Shown piece by piece: positions 52,431 to 62,707 of a stretch of DNA of 64,000 nucleotides; the first letter of the stretch is position 1, and each line of letters opens with the position of its first letter. Below the pieces are notes generated by a model. The model saw only the letters and a list, made by a program, of their open reading frames with translations, ran no database searches and was not told the DNA's origin. Source of the DNA: Exilibacterium tricleocarpae (lineage in GTDB: Bacteria > Pseudomonadota > Gammaproteobacteria > Pseudomonadales > Cellvibrionaceae); the NCBI RefSeq assembly GCF_007004655.1, contig NZ_ML660087.1:483743-547742 (forward strand). The letters are read 5' to 3'. Both the position numbers and the translations under genes were made by a program.

Positions 52431-53162
52431 GTGAGTGCCCAACCCATTCGCCATATTGCCATTATTATGGATGGCAACAACCGTTGGGCCAAGCAAAAGG
52501 GGGTGCCGGGGCCTTCGGGTCACAAGGCCGGGGTCGAGCGTATTCGCGACGTGATGCGCTGTTGTCGCGAGCACGAGGTTGAAGTATTGACACTGTTTGC
52601 CTTCAGCAGCGAAAACTGGCAGCGCCCGCCGCGGGAAGTGGAGGCGCTGATGGCCCTGTTTCTCACCTATCTCAAACGCGAGTCCAAGCGGCTCAGGAAA
52701 GAGGGGGTGCGCCTGCGGGTGATCGGTAATCGCGCCCGCTTCAGCGAGCGCATCCAGCGGGCGATTCGGGAGGCTGAGGATACCGCCGCCGACGGTGATC
52801 GCCACCTGGTGATTGCGGCCGACTACGGCGGCCAGTGGGATATTGCCAACGCCGCCAGGCGCCTGGCCGAGCAGGTGCGGGCCGGTGCCCTGGAGCCGGG
52901 CGATATCAACGAGGATACCTTGCAGGCGCACATCGCCCTGGCCGATTTGCCCGCCCCGGACCTGTTGATCCGTACCGGCGGCGAGCTGCGTATCAGCAAC
53001 TTCCTGCTCTGGCAAAGCGCCTACACCGAGCTGTATTTCAGCGATCTCTACTGGCCGGATTTCGATGCCGCCGCGCTGGAGGCGGCGATTGCGGACTTTC
53101 GCTGCCGCCAGCGGCGCTTTGGGTTGTCGGGCGAGCAGATAGAGGGCGTCGCCAATGCTTAA
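52431..53162 (+). CDS. uppS: Undecaprenyl diphosphate synthase (cis-prenyltransferase)
   Basis: The GTG at 52431 (GGAG, 9 nt upstream) gives 243 aa; a TTG 18 nt earlier lies too close to that Shine-Dalgarno. Motifs: IAIIMDGNNRWAKQKG (catalytic Asp), TLFAFSSENWQRP, and LIRTGGELRISNFLLWQSAYTELYF. It makes C55-PP, the carrier precursor for peptidoglycan. Its stop overlaps the cdsA start by 8 nt. Confidence 0.97.
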   Translation: MSAQPIRHIAIIMDGNNRWAKQKGVPGPSGHKAGVERIRDVMRCCREHEVEVLTLFAFSSENWQRPPREVEALMALFLTYLKRESKRLRKEGVRLRVIGNRARFSERIQRAIREAEDTAADGDRHLVIAADYGGQWDIANAARRLAEQVRAGALEPGDINEDTLQAHIALADLPAPDLLIRTGGELRISNFLLWQSAYTELYFSDLYWPDFDAAALEAAIADFRCRQRRFGLSGEQIEGVANA

Positions 53163-53991
53163 GGAACGCCTGGTGACGGCAATACTGCTGGCGCTGGTCT
53201 TTCTGGCGGTGCTGTTTTACCTGCCGGTGGGATTGTTTTCGCTGTTTATCATACTCGCGGTGCTGATGGCTGCCTGGGAGTGGGCCAACCTGGCCGGTTT
53301 CAGTCGCGTGCCCCAGCGCCTGGCCTACCAGGCGGTAGTGGTGACGCTGTTTGGCTCGGCCATTTATTTCACCGGTTTCAGCGGTGCCTGGATGTTCGAC
53401 GAGGCGGCGGTGCGCGGCATCCTGGTGGCGAGCTGTATCTGGTGGGCCTTGGCCTTGCTCTGGGTGCAGAGCTACCCGCAGAGCGCGGTGCTGTGGGGCA
53501 ACCGCTGGCTGCGGGGGTTGATCGGGCTGCTGGTGCTGGTACCCACCGGTGTCGCCTGTGTCTATATTCGTATTCAACCTCAGGGCGCCTGGCTGATTTT
53601 GATGGTGGTGGCCATAGTGGTCAGTGCCGACGTGGGTGCCTATTTTTCCGGCAAGGCATTTGGCAAGCACAAACTGGCACCGGCGGTCAGTCCGGGCAAA
53701 TCCTGGGAGGGTTTTTGGGGTGGTCTGGGTGCTGCCACGGTGCTGGCACTGGTGATTGGCGCCATCACGGGTGGGGCACAATGGTGGGTACCGCTGGCGC
53801 TGGTGATTCCCACCAGTCTCGCCTCCGTCCTGGGTGACTTGCTCGAAAGCATGATAAAGCGCCACCGCGGTCTGAAGGACTCCAGTCATATCCTGCCGGG
53901 GCATGGCGGCCTGATGGATCGGGTCGACAGCCTGACCGCCGCGGCACCGGTGTTCGCCCTGGGCCTGATGCTGTCGGGTTGGCGACTCTGA
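53155..53991 (+). CDS. cdsA: Phosphatidate cytidylyltransferase
   Basis: A 278-aa polytopic inner-membrane enzyme with about seven to eight helices. The CDS signature lies near the C-terminus: [37 protein letters not shown]. It makes CDP-diacylglycerol. Coupled to uppS by overlap; 79 nt precede dxr. Confidence 0.96.
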   Translation: MLKERLVTAILLALVFLAVLFYLPVGLFSLFIILAVLMAAWEWANLAGFSRVPQRLAYQAVVVTLFGSAIYFTGFSGAWMFDEAAVRGILVASCIWWALALLWVQSYPQSAVLWGNRWLRGLIGLLVLVPTGVACVYIRIQPQGAWLILMVVAIVVSADVGAYFSGKAFGKHKLAPAVSPGKSWEGFWGGLGAATVLALVIGAITGGAQWWVPLALVIPTSLASVLGDLLESMIKRHRGLKDSSHILPGHGGLMDRVDSLTAAAPVFALGLMLSGWRL

Positions 53992-54070
53992 TGGCAGTCC
54001 TGACAAACGCGGCGGTGACAAGGGTAGCGACGGTGATGCAGAGACGGCAGCTATTGCAGGGGCGGCAGTA

Positions 54071-55243
54071 ATGCAGGCGGTGACCATCCTCGGCTCAACC
54101 GGCTCCGTTGGCGCCAGCACGCTCGATGTGCTGGCCCGCCATCCCCAGCGCTTTAGTGTCTTTGCTCTGACCGCCAATCGCCAGCACGAGCTGCTGGCCC
54201 GCCAGTGCCTGGCGCACCGACCTCGCTACGCTGTGCTCCGGGACGCCACGGCGGCCGCCCGGCTCGCTGAGCAACTGGGCGCCGCCGGCGCCGCCACTGA
54301 AGTACTCTGGGGTGAGGACAACCTGGCCCGGGTGGCCGCCGCCGCCGAGGTGGATGCGGTGATGGCGGCCATTGTCGGTGCCGCCGGCCTGCAGCCGACC
54401 CTGGCCGCGGTCGCGGCCGGCAAGAAGGTGATGCTGGCCAATAAGGAGGCACTGGTAATGGCCGGTGACCTGTTTATGCAGGCGGTAGCGGAAAGTGGCG
54501 CCACCCTGCTGCCGATCGACAGCGAGCACAACGCCATTTTTCAGTGTTTGCCGCGGCCGTTCGACGGTCTCGAGCGGGCCGGCGTCGAGCGCATACTGTT
54601 GACCGGCTCGGGCGGACCCTTTCGCACTATTGCCCTGGAGGCCCTGGCGCGGGTAACCCCCGACCAGGCCTGTGCCCACCCCAACTGGTCCATGGGGCGC
54701 AAGATTTCGGTGGATTCCGCCACCATGATGAACAAGGGGCTGGAGTTTATAGAGGCCTGCCGCCTGTTTGCCGCGCATCCCCGGCAGATACAAGTCGTCG
54801 TGCACCCGCAAAGTGTTATCCATTCCATGGTAGAGTATGTCGACGGTTCGGTACTGGCCCAACTCGGCAATCCGGATATGCGCACCCCGATTGCCCATGC
54901 GCTGGCCTGGCCGGAGCGGATGGCGGCGGGTGTCGCCGGACTGGACCTGATTGCCCAGGCCCGGCTCGATTTCGAGGCGCCGGATATGCAGCGCTTCCCC
55001 TGCCTGGGGCTGGCAATGGCCGCGGCGGCGGCGGGCGGCACGGCGCCGGCCCTGCTCAACGCCGCCAACGAGGTGGCGGTGGCGGCGTTTCTGCGCGGGC
55101 GCCTGCCGTTTGTAAGGATCGCCACGGTCATCGAAGCCGTTTTGGAGCAGGTGCCCACCGCTGAACCTCGCGACCTGAATGTGGTCCAAGACGCGGATCG
55201 ACAAGCGCGCGAGGCGGCCCTTCGAGTGGTTGAAACATATTGA
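54071..55243 (+). CDS. dxr: 1-deoxy-D-xylulose 5-phosphate reductoisomerase
   Basis: A 390-aa MEP-pathway enzyme. It has an NADPH-binding [17 protein letters not shown] start, [10 protein letters not shown], metal-binding [18 protein letters not shown], and [21 protein letters not shown]. It makes MEP for isoprenoids, feeding uppS just upstream. Confidence 0.98.
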   Translation: MQAVTILGSTGSVGASTLDVLARHPQRFSVFALTANRQHELLARQCLAHRPRYAVLRDATAAARLAEQLGAAGAATEVLWGEDNLARVAAAAEVDAVMAAIVGAAGLQPTLAAVAAGKKVMLANKEALVMAGDLFMQAVAESGATLLPIDSEHNAIFQCLPRPFDGLERAGVERILLTGSGGPFRTIALEALARVTPDQACAHPNWSMGRKISVDSATMMNKGLEFIEACRLFAAHPRQIQVVVHPQSVIHSMVEYVDGSVLAQLGNPDMRTPIAHALAWPERMAAGVAGLDLIAQARLDFEAPDMQRFPCLGLAMAAAAAGGTAPALLNAANEVAVAAFLRGRLPFVRIATVIEAVLEQVPTAEPRDLNVVQDADRQAREAALRVVETY

Positions 55244-55306
55244 TAAAACAACTAACGGCGCCATCCGGCCAGACCGGTGGACCGCCAAGGTGAGGTATTG
55301 AGTGGT

Positions 55307-56650
55307 ATGGATGGGCTGCTGACAATCGTCTGGTTTATCGTCGCCCTGGGTGTTCTGGTGACGTTCCATGAATTTGGCCACTACTATGTCGCCCGGCGAT
55401 GCGGTGTGCGCGTGTTGCGTTTTTCCGTCGGTTTCGGCAAACCCCTGTTGACTTGGCGCGACCGCCGCGACACGGAATTCGTGCTGGCGGCGATCCCCCT
55501 CGGCGGCTACGTCAAAATGCTCGACGAGCGCGAGGGCGAGGTGGCGCCGGAGGATCTCGACCAAGCGTTCACCCGCAAGTCGGTGTGGCAGCGCATCGCC
55601 ATAGTGGCGGCCGGGCCGATAGCCAATTTCCTGTTGGCGATAGTGCTGTTTTGGGGGCAACTGCTGCCCGGTTCCACCGATGTGATACCGATCGTGGGTG
55701 CGGTCGAGACCGGCAGTCTCGCCGAGCAGGCGGGACTGGAGCCGGGGCAGGAGATCCTCGCGGTGGACGGCATGCCGACCCCTACCTGGACCGCCCTTAA
55801 CCGCCAATTGCTGCAGCGCCTGGGCGAAACCGGCAGCCTGAAATTTACCGTTAAATACCCCGATTCCAATCTTAATTATGAATCCGAGGTCATCCTGGAA
55901 CAGTGGCTGAGAGGCGCCGAAGAACCGGACCCGATGGCGGGTATCGGCCTGACCTTGCAGCGACCGCCGGTGGTGATCGATACGGTGGAGTCCGACAGTC
56001 CGGCCGCCCGCGCCGGTTTACAGCCGCTCGACCGCATCGTGAGTGCAGATGGTAAAACCATGAATACCTGGTCGGACTGGGTGACCTATGTGCGGGCGCA
56101 CCCGGAGCAGACTATCGACCTGATAGTTGAACGCAGCGGCCGGCAGCTGGCGTTGGCTATTACCCCCGCCGCCGCCGAGGGTGCCGACGGCGAGGCCTTC
56201 GGCCGGGTCGGTGTGGGTTTTCGCTGGCCCGAGGAGTTGCTGCGCGAGACCGAGTACACCATTGCCGGTGCCTTTACCCAGGCTGTCGACAAGACCTGGG
56301 AAACCAGTGTTTTCGTACTGGCGTCGGTGAAGAAACTGATTCTCGGGCAAATATCCACGAAAAACTTGAGTGGTCCTATTACCATTGCTAAAGTGGCGGG
56401 CGCTTCTGCCAAAGCCGGCTGGGTCTATTATCTGGGCTTTTTAGGCCTGCTCAGCGTCAGCCTGGGAGTGTTTAACCTGTTGCCGATCCCGGTGTTGGAC
56501 GGCGGACATCTGCTGTATTACCTGGTTGAAGCCGTTAAGGGCAGCCCGGTTTCCGAGCGTGTGCAGATGATTGGCTACCAACTCGGCCTGTGCGTGATTG
56601 TCGGGGTAATGGTGCTGGCGTTTTACAATGACATCATGCGACTCGGGTAG
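55307..56650 (+). CDS. rseP: Site-2 protease RseP (envelope stress regulator)
   Basis: The ATG at 55307 gives 447 aa (E. coli 450); the open frame extends 10 codons upstream to a GTG. The zinc motif HEFGH begins at His21 in the first transmembrane helix. Two tandem PDZ domains (about 115-215 and 220-310) follow, and the second catalytic part is LPIPVLDGGHLLYY. It cleaves anti-sigma-E in the membrane after DegS, and clears signal peptides. Confidence 0.97.
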   Translation: MDGLLTIVWFIVALGVLVTFHEFGHYYVARRCGVRVLRFSVGFGKPLLTWRDRRDTEFVLAAIPLGGYVKMLDEREGEVAPEDLDQAFTRKSVWQRIAIVAAGPIANFLLAIVLFWGQLLPGSTDVIPIVGAVETGSLAEQAGLEPGQEILAVDGMPTPTWTALNRQLLQRLGETGSLKFTVKYPDSNLNYESEVILEQWLRGAEEPDPMAGIGLTLQRPPVVIDTVESDSPAARAGLQPLDRIVSADGKTMNTWSDWVTYVRAHPEQTIDLIVERSGRQLALAITPAAAEGADGEAFGRVGVGFRWPEELLRETEYTIAGAFTQAVDKTWETSVFVLASVKKLILGQISTKNLSGPITIAKVAGASAKAGWVYYLGFLGLLSVSLGVFNLLPIPVLDGGHLLYYLVEAVKGSPVSERVQMIGYQLGLCVIVGVMVLAFYNDIMRLG

Positions 56651-56738
56651 GCCGGGCGGCCGCTGTAGCGCGACACAACAATAAATGTAGTGGGCAACAC
56701 CAATTTATAATCTCAGGTAGGATTAGAACAGTCTAATT

Positions 56739-59351
56739 ATGAAGTGTTTCGGGTTATCTCTATTTGCTTGCCGACTGCCGTTGCTGGCGCTGTGGCTGGT
56801 GCCGTTACTGGTGCAGGCGCAGGCGTTTCGGGTTCAGGATATTCGCGTCGAAGGGCTGCAACGGGTTTCGGCGGGCACCGTGTTCGCCTCGCTGCCGGTG
56901 CAGATTGGCGATACCCTCGACAGCATCTCGATTCAGCAGGCCACCCGGGCGCTGTTCAAGTCCGGTTATTTTGCCGATATTCAAATCGCCCGCGAGGGTG
57001 GTGTGCTGATTATTCAGGTGAAAGAGCGCCCCGCCATCAGCGCTATCAGTATTGACGGCAACAAGGCCATCAAAACCGAAGACCTGATGAAAGGGCTTAA
57101 CGACAATGGCCTGTCGGAGGGGCAGATTTTCAAACGCGCCACCCTGCAGGGCCTGACCCAGGAGTTGCAGCGTCAATATGTAGCGCAGGGGCGCTACGGC
57201 GCCTCGGTGGAAACTACCGTGGAGGACCTGCCGCGCAACCAGGTAAAGCTCAATATTGAAGTCGACGAAGGCGAGGTGGCGGCGATCAAGCACATCAATA
57301 TCGTCGGCAATTCGGCGTTTGATGATGAAGAGCTGCAGGACCTGTTTGAACTCAAATCCACCGGTATGCTCTCGTGGTTGAACGGCAATGACAAGTATGC
57401 CCGCGAAAAGCTGTCTGGTGATCTGGAGCGGCTCGAGTCCTATTACCTGGACCGCGGTTACCTGAAGTTCAGTATCGACTCCACCCAGGTATCACTGAGT
57501 CCGGATAAAGAATCGGTGTATATCACCGTCAACGTTAGCGAAGGTGATGTGTTCAAGGTCAGCGAAGTCGACCTGGCCGGCGATCCGGTGGTAGGTGAAG
57601 ACCAGATTCGGCTGCTGGTGTTGATGCGTGAGGGGCAGACGTTTTCCCAGGTGTTGATGACCACGACCTCTGACTATATTACCAAGCGCCTCGGCAACGA
57701 AGGCTACACCTTTGCGGAGGTGCGCGGCATACCGGAGCTGAACGAGGAAGACAACACGGTAAAAGTGACCTTTTTTATCGATCCGGGTAAACGTGCTTAT
57801 GTGCGCCGGATCGAATTTCGCGGCAACACCCGCACCGCCGACAATGTGCTGCGCCGGGAAATGCGCCAGATGGAGGGCGCCTCGGCGTCGTCCTCGCGGA
57901 TAGAACATTCAAAGGTGCGACTGGAACGCCTGGGCTTTTTCAAGGAAGTGACGGTGGACACGGTGGAGGTGCCGGGCACTTCCGACCAGGTGGATGTGGA
58001 ATATACGGTCGAAGAGCAGCCCTCGGGCAGCATCGGTGCCAGTCTCGGCTATGCAGACGGTTCCGGCCTGGTGCTCGGTGCCAACGTCACCCAGGACAAC
58101 TGGTTCGGCAGCGGCAAGCAGGTGGGTTTCTCTATCAGTAACAGCCGCTTCCAGACGGTTTACAGTTTCAACTACACCGATCCCTATTTTACACCCGATG
58201 GTGTGAGCCGCGGTTTTAGCGTGTTTTTCCGCGAGCGTGACTTTTCCGAGTTTAACCTCAGTACGTTTACCACCGACTCTTACGGGGCCAGTGTTAATTT
58301 TGGCTATCCGATTTCCGATATCGAGCGGCTGGGTTTCAGTTTTGGTTACAACAATATTTCCATTAAAACCGGCGACTTTGCGGTGCAGGAAATCATCGGC
58401 TCGCCGCGGTTGGACCCGCGGGTGGAGTTTGCGGTGTTGGAGGAGGAATACCGGGATCGCTGTTTTGACGACAACGGCGCGGCCCAGGAGTGCGATCTCT
58501 CCGATGTGCGGCAGTTGGTCTCGGAGCTGCCGGAGAGCGTACTGACGGAAACGTCAGACGGTTTTATCGATGAAAACGGCGATAACTTCAACAGCTATTC
58601 CTTCACCTTGTCCTGGGTCCAGTCGACCCTGAACCGCGGGCGCATGGCAACGCGGGGAGCCTCGCAACGCCTGTCGTTGGAAGTTGCTCTGCCGGGCGGC
58701 GACCTGGAGTACTACAAGCTCATCTATAACGCCCAGTATTTTCAACCGCTGACGCGCAACCTGACGCTGCGCCTGCGCACGCGGCTGGGCTGGGCCGACT
58801 CCTATGGCGCCACCTCGGAGCTGCCGTTTTTCGAACACTTTTACGCCGGTGGCTTCGGCTCGGTGCGCGGCTTCGAACGCAATACCCTGGGGCCGCTCAG
58901 CAGCCCGGCGATACGCTATGACCAGCCGGTGGCCTCGGTGCTGACCGCCGATGAAAGTGAGCGCCTGATTCCCACGGATGCGGCTTACCTGATCAACACC
59001 AACGGCAAGATCGGCACCGGGACCTTTGGCGACGATGACGATCCCTTCGGTGGCAATGTGCTGGTGGAAGCCGGCGCTGAAATCCTGTTCCCGCTGCCGT
59101 TCATCAAAGACCAGCGCTCGCTGCAATCGGCATTTTTCCTCGATGCCGGTAATGTATTCGATACCAATTGCGGCCCCAACCAACTAAATTGTTTTGATGT
59201 CGATTTAAACAAGTTGAGCGCTTCAGTGGGTATCGGTGTCAGTTGGATTACCGGCTTCGGGCCCATGACATTCAGCCTGTCCAAGCCCATCAGGGAGAAC
59301 GAGTTTGATGAAACCAAGGTGTTTGACTTTTCCCTGGGGACAAATTTTTAG
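56739..59351 (+). CDS. bamA: Outer-membrane assembly factor BamA
   Basis: An 870-aa Omp85 protein, about 60 residues longer than E. coli BamA. Signal peptide ends near residue 29 (LVQAQAF). Five POTRA domains span about 27-425, then a 16-strand barrel. The loop-6 motif is [15 protein letters not shown] (about residue 705), and the C-terminal Phe is present (DFSLGTNF). Extra length is mostly an extracellular loop at about 555-615, rich in acidic residues with two Cys ([13 protein letters not shown]). Confidence 0.98.
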   Translation: MKCFGLSLFACRLPLLALWLVPLLVQAQAFRVQDIRVEGLQRVSAGTVFASLPVQIGDTLDSISIQQATRALFKSGYFADIQIAREGGVLIIQVKERPAISAISIDGNKAIKTEDLMKGLNDNGLSEGQIFKRATLQGLTQELQRQYVAQGRYGASVETTVEDLPRNQVKLNIEVDEGEVAAIKHINIVGNSAFDDEELQDLFELKSTGMLSWLNGNDKYAREKLSGDLERLESYYLDRGYLKFSIDSTQVSLSPDKESVYITVNVSEGDVFKVSEVDLAGDPVVGEDQIRLLVLMREGQTFSQVLMTTTSDYITKRLGNEGYTFAEVRGIPELNEEDNTVKVTFFIDPGKRAYVRRIEFRGNTRTADNVLRREMRQMEGASASSSRIEHSKVRLERLGFFKEVTVDTVEVPGTSDQVDVEYTVEEQPSGSIGASLGYADGSGLVLGANVTQDNWFGSGKQVGFSISNSRFQTVYSFNYTDPYFTPDGVSRGFSVFFRERDFSEFNLSTFTTDSYGASVNFGYPISDIERLGFSFGYNNISIKTGDFAVQEIIGSPRLDPRVEFAVLEEEYRDRCFDDNGAAQECDLSDVRQLVSELPESVLTETSDGFIDENGDNFNSYSFTLSWVQSTLNRGRMATRGASQRLSLEVALPGGDLEYYKLIYNAQYFQPLTRNLTLRLRTRLGWADSYGATSELPFFEHFYAGGFGSVRGFERNTLGPLSSPAIRYDQPVASVLTADESERLIPTDAAYLINTNGKIGTGTFGDDDDPFGGNVLVEAGAEILFPLPFIKDQRSLQSAFFLDAGNVFDTNCGPNQLNCFDVDLNKLSASVGIGVSWITGFGPMTFSLSKPIRENEFDETKVFDFSLGTNF

Positions 59352-59360
59352 GACAACCTG

Positions 59361-59382
59361 AACCCGTCGAGGGTTATTTTTT
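59361..59382 (+). terminator. Weak candidate terminator after bamA
   Basis: AACCC (59361-59365) and GGGTT (59371-59375) with the 5-nt loop GTCGA, followed by ATTTTTT. The 5-bp stem is short, so partial termination or attenuation between bamA and skp is the most that can be claimed. Confidence 0.4.
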
Positions 59383-59485
59383 CAAGACCTCAATATAGTG
59401 GCTTAATGACCGTTAGTTGATAGAGCCGCTTAACACACTCACTCAATAGAGTTGCTTTACAATAACATTGAACGGAGAACACAAC

Positions 59486-59995
59486 GTGCGTATGACGAAA
59501 ATGATTTTGGTGCTGGTGGCGTTACTGGCCGGCAATTTTGCTGTTGCGGAGGGAAAGGTCGCCGTGTTCGATGCGCAAGCTGCCATGTTCAACACCGATC
59601 TGGCTAAGAAGCGCATAGACGAGTATACGAAAAAGCCGGAGATCGCCAGTATGCGAGCCAAGTTCGAGGGCTTGCAGTCGGATTTGCAGAACATGCAGAA
59701 AGAGAAGGAAACCAATGGCATGACCTGGTCTCAGGATCAGGCGGCCGAGCATCGCAAACAGGAAGAGTACAAGGCAGCCGACTTACAGCTTCTCGTTAAA
59801 AAGCTCAAAGCCGAAGAAAATGCGGCGCTCGGACAGATTCAGCGGGAGTTGGCGCCGAAGGTGCAGACCGCAGTCAACCAGCTTGTCGCCTCCGAGGGTA
59901 TTGGCCTGTTGTTGCACAAGCGCGCCGCAGTCTATGTCGAGCCGGCTCTCGATATTACCGATAAGATCACTGACAAGTTGAACAAAGCCAAATAA
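59486..59995 (+). CDS. skp: Periplasmic chaperone Skp/OmpH
   Basis: The GTG at 59486 (GGAG, 8 nt upstream) gives 169 aa. The signal peptide is MTKMILVLVALLAGNFAVAEG; the mature part starts KVAVFDAQAAMF and continues as a long K/E/Q-rich coiled coil (about 50-130), the tentacles of the Skp trimer, before a C-terminal strand. Skp ferries unfolded barrel proteins to BamA, encoded just upstream. Confidence 0.92.
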   Translation: MRMTKMILVLVALLAGNFAVAEGKVAVFDAQAAMFNTDLAKKRIDEYTKKPEIASMRAKFEGLQSDLQNMQKEKETNGMTWSQDQAAEHRKQEEYKAADLQLLVKKLKAEENAALGQIQRELAPKVQTAVNQLVASEGIGLLLHKRAAVYVEPALDITDKITDKLNKAK

Positions 59996-60006
59996 GCCAG
60001 GTTTTT

Positions 60007-61212
60007 GTGGTTACGCCAAACGAGGATAAGCCGGACGGGACGGAGACCGGCAAAGTTGCATCGGGTAAAGTGGAATCGGGTAAAGCTGAATCGGGTAAAG
60101 CTGAATCGGGTAAAGCTCAGTCCGATGCAGCCAAGTTGGATGAAGCCTGGCCGAATAAAGTCAAACCCGACAGGGTTATCGGCGGCGACGGTATCGCCGC
60201 CTACCGCCTTGACGACCTGGCTCAATACCTGGATGCCACTTTGCTCGGTGACGGCGACTACCCGATTGCCGGCTTGGCCACCCTGCAAAGTGCACAGAGC
60301 CGACAACTGTCGTTTCTGGCGAATCCCGTCTATCGCAAGTATCTTTCCCAGTCCCGGGCCGGCGCTGTTATCCTGCGTGCCGATGTGGCTGACGAATTTC
60401 CCGGCAACCGCCTGCTGCTGGACAATCCCTATCTCGGCTATGCCCGGGTCTCGGCACTGTTTGACTGTGCGCCGGCTGTAGCGACCGGTATCCATCCGAG
60501 TGCCCAGGTCGCCGCCGGTGCCAGCGTTGATGCCAGCGCTTGCATCGGCGCTCAGGCGGTGGTGGAGGACAACGTCGAGATAGGCGCGAATGTCCAGATC
60601 GGTGCCGGCTGTTATATCGGTGAGGACTCCGTGATCGGTGCCGGCACGCGGCTCTATGCCGGTGTCTCCATCTATCATGGTGTCAGCCTCGGAAACGGCT
60701 GCATAATCCACAGCGGTGCTGTGATAGGTTCCGATGGTTTCGGTATTGTGCCCGCTGGGCCGGAGATGCCGGGATGGGTTAAAATCCACCAACTCGGCGG
60801 TGTCGAGGTTGGCGCTGACGTCGAGATTGGAGCCAATACCACCATCGACCGTGGCGCACTCGACAATACGGTTATCAGCCGGGGTGTTAAGCTGGATAAC
60901 CAGGTGCATATCGCCCACAATGTACGAATTGGCGAAAATACCGCTGTTGCTGGCTGTGTCGGCATTGCGGGGAGCACAACAATTGGGGCAAACTGCACCA
61001 TTGCCGGCGCGGCGGGCATAATTGGACATTTGTACATTGCGGACAATGTCCACATCACCGCCATGACGCTGGTCACCAAGTCGATCAGAGAGCCGGGGTC
61101 CTATTCTTCCGGTACGCCTCTGGCGGCTACCCGGGAGTGGCGCAGAAATGCGGTTCGCTTTGGCCAGTTGGAAAAGATCGCAACGCGACTGAAGCGACTT
61201 GAACAACAGTAG
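60007..61212 (+). CDS. lpxD: UDP-3-O-acylglucosamine N-acyltransferase with repeat-bearing N-terminal extension
   Basis: The GTG at 60007 (AGG nearby) gives 401 aa, about 50-60 more than usual. The usual LpxD body starts near residue 60 (YRLDDLAQYLDATLLGDGD). The extension carries five GK-x-x-S pentapeptides made by 15-nt tandem repeats, and is Lys-rich. The beta-helix has hexapeptide repeats with the catalytic His in QVHIAHNVRIGENT. No alternative start is available between the repeats and the conserved body. It transfers hydroxyacyl from ACP to the 2-amino group in lipid A synthesis. Confidence 0.95.
   Translation: MVTPNEDKPDGTETGKVASGKVESGKAESGKAESGKAQSDAAKLDEAWPNKVKPDRVIGGDGIAAYRLDDLAQYLDATLLGDGDYPIAGLATLQSAQSRQLSFLANPVYRKYLSQSRAGAVILRADVADEFPGNRLLLDNPYLGYARVSALFDCAPAVATGIHPSAQVAAGASVDASACIGAQAVVEDNVEIGANVQIGAGCYIGEDSVIGAGTRLYAGVSIYHGVSLGNGCIIHSGAVIGSDGFGIVPAGPEMPGWVKIHQLGGVEVGADVEIGANTTIDRGALDNTVISRGVKLDNQVHIAHNVRIGENTAVAGCVGIAGSTTIGANCTIAGAAGIIGHLYIADNVHITAMTLVTKSIREPGSYSSGTPLAATREWRRNAVRFGQLEKIATRLKRLEQQ
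60046..60120. repeat. 15-nt tandem repeat (5 units) in lpxD
   Basis: Five units of the type TCGGGTAAAGCTGAA run head to tail; the second and third of the four TCGGG units are identical. They encode Gly-Lys-(Ala/Val)-X-Ser repeats ahead of the LpxD fold. In-frame length makes copy-number change neutral for the reading frame. Confidence 0.9.
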
Positions 61213-61439
61213 TCCCCGGCGTTTAACCCACCGGTTTCCGGGCGGGGTTGACCCGCCAAAAAAATCGTTGCCACAATGATATCGGCTGTTTGGAAGAAGG
61301 CGGCGCAGGCGGGTTATGTGGTTATTGAGCACAATTGAATACAGTAGTTAAACAACGTGAGTCAACACAGTTGCGAATACATAACTACGAAGACATTTTT
61401 ACAATGAGAGCCAGGCTGGGTTTTTAGGGGTCGTCGACC

Positions 61440-61877
61440 ATGATGGATGTAAATGAAGTTCGAGAATACTTGCCGCACCGCTATCCGTTTCTGCTGATCG
61501 ATAGAGTTGTAGCCCTGAATAAAGGCGAGTCTATTGTCGCTTACAAGAACATTACTGTGAACGAGGCCGTCTTCAACGGACACTTTCCCCAGGCGCCGAT
61601 TTTTCCCGGCGTGATGATTGTGGAGGCCATGGCCCAGGCAGCCGGCATTCTCGGATTTAAAACGCTGGACAAGAAACCCCAGGACGGGTCCATTTATTTG
61701 TTTGCCGGCGCCGACCGGGTGCGCTTTAAACGCCAAGTGGTACCGGGCGACCGCCTGCAGCTGGAGGCCGTGGTGTTATCGGATAAACGCGGCATCTGGA
61801 AGTTCGAATGCAAGGCCACGGTCGACGGTGAGCTGGCCGCCTCCGCTACCATTATGTGCGCGGACCGTTCGATTTAA
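61440..61877 (+). CDS. fabZ: (3R)-hydroxyacyl-ACP dehydratase FabZ
   Basis: A 145-aa hot-dog fold enzyme. It begins [19 protein letters not shown], and has the catalytic His in [13 protein letters not shown] and Glu in [11 protein letters not shown]. It acts in fatty-acid elongation and competes with LpxA for hydroxymyristoyl-ACP. There is a 227-nt gap after lpxD; a second ATG codon follows the first directly. Confidence 0.97.
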   Translation: MMDVNEVREYLPHRYPFLLIDRVVALNKGESIVAYKNITVNEAVFNGHFPQAPIFPGVMIVEAMAQAAGILGFKTLDKKPQDGSIYLFAGADRVRFKRQVVPGDRLQLEAVVLSDKRGIWKFECKATVDGELAASATIMCADRSI

Positions 61878-61907
61878 TTGAGCGACAATCACTGATAAGA
61901 ATAAGGT

Positions 61908-62687
61908 ATGAAAGCATTGATTGATCCCCGCGCGATTATCGATCCGTCCGCCAAGCTTGGCGACAATGTTGAAGTGGGTCCCTGGTCAATAGTGGGGCCG
62001 GATGTCGACATTGGGGAGGGAACCAAGGTTCACTCCCATGTTGTGATCAAAGGGCCGACCCGCATTGGCCGGCACAACCAGATATACCAGTTTTCCTCCG
62101 TCGGTGAAGACACCCCCGACCTCAAGTACCAGGGCGAGCCCACGCGCCTGGTGATCGGCGACAACAATGTTATCAGAGAGGGCGTTACCATTCACCGCGG
62201 CACTGTGCAGGACCGCGGTGAAACGACCATCGGTGACGACAATCTGCTGATGGCCTATGTCCATATCGGCCACGACAGCGTGATCGGCAACCACTGTATC
62301 CTGGTCAATAACGCCGCTCTCGCCGGTCACGTCTATATCGATGACTGGGCGATACTCAGCGGCTTTACGTTGGTTCACCAGTTCTGCAAAATCGGCGCCC
62401 ATGCCTTTACCGGTATGGGCAGCGCCATCGGCAAGGATGTGCCCGCCTATGTGATCGTCAACGGCAACCCGGCGGCGGCGAAAAGCATCAATGTGGAAGG
62501 TCTGCGGCGGCGGGGTTTCAGCAAAACCGACATTGCCGCCATCAACAAAGCCTTCAAGCTGGTGTACCGCCGGGGGCTGACTGTAGAGGAGGCGATAGTG
62601 GAGCTGCAGGCATTGGCGCAACAGTGCGCTGCTGTCGAAGCGCTGGTGACCTCCCTGCAATCTTCCTCCCGCGGCATAGTCCGCTGA
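61908..62687 (+). CDS. lpxA: UDP-N-acetylglucosamine acyltransferase LpxA
   Basis: A 259-aa left-handed beta-helix trimeric acyltransferase, the first step in lipid A synthesis. Hexapeptide repeats run from LGDNVEVGPWSIVGP through the middle; the catalytic His is in MAYVHIGHDSVIGNH; the C-terminal helical part has GLRRRGFSKTDIAAINKAFK. It is 30 nt from fabZ. Confidence 0.98.
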   Translation: MKALIDPRAIIDPSAKLGDNVEVGPWSIVGPDVDIGEGTKVHSHVVIKGPTRIGRHNQIYQFSSVGEDTPDLKYQGEPTRLVIGDNNVIREGVTIHRGTVQDRGETTIGDDNLLMAYVHIGHDSVIGNHCILVNNAALAGHVYIDDWAILSGFTLVHQFCKIGAHAFTGMGSAIGKDVPAYVIVNGNPAAAKSINVEGLRRRGFSKTDIAAINKAFKLVYRRGLTVEEAIVELQALAQQCAAVEALVTSLQSSSRGIVR

Positions 62688-62707
62688 CCACCGCCGCAGC
62701 ATCCGGT

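Noticed and set aside
54095-55807. Long antisense open frame (570 codons) opposite dxr and rseP
   Set aside because: Covers two well-supported genes in opposite sense; the product is His/Gly/Gln-rich and unrecognisable.
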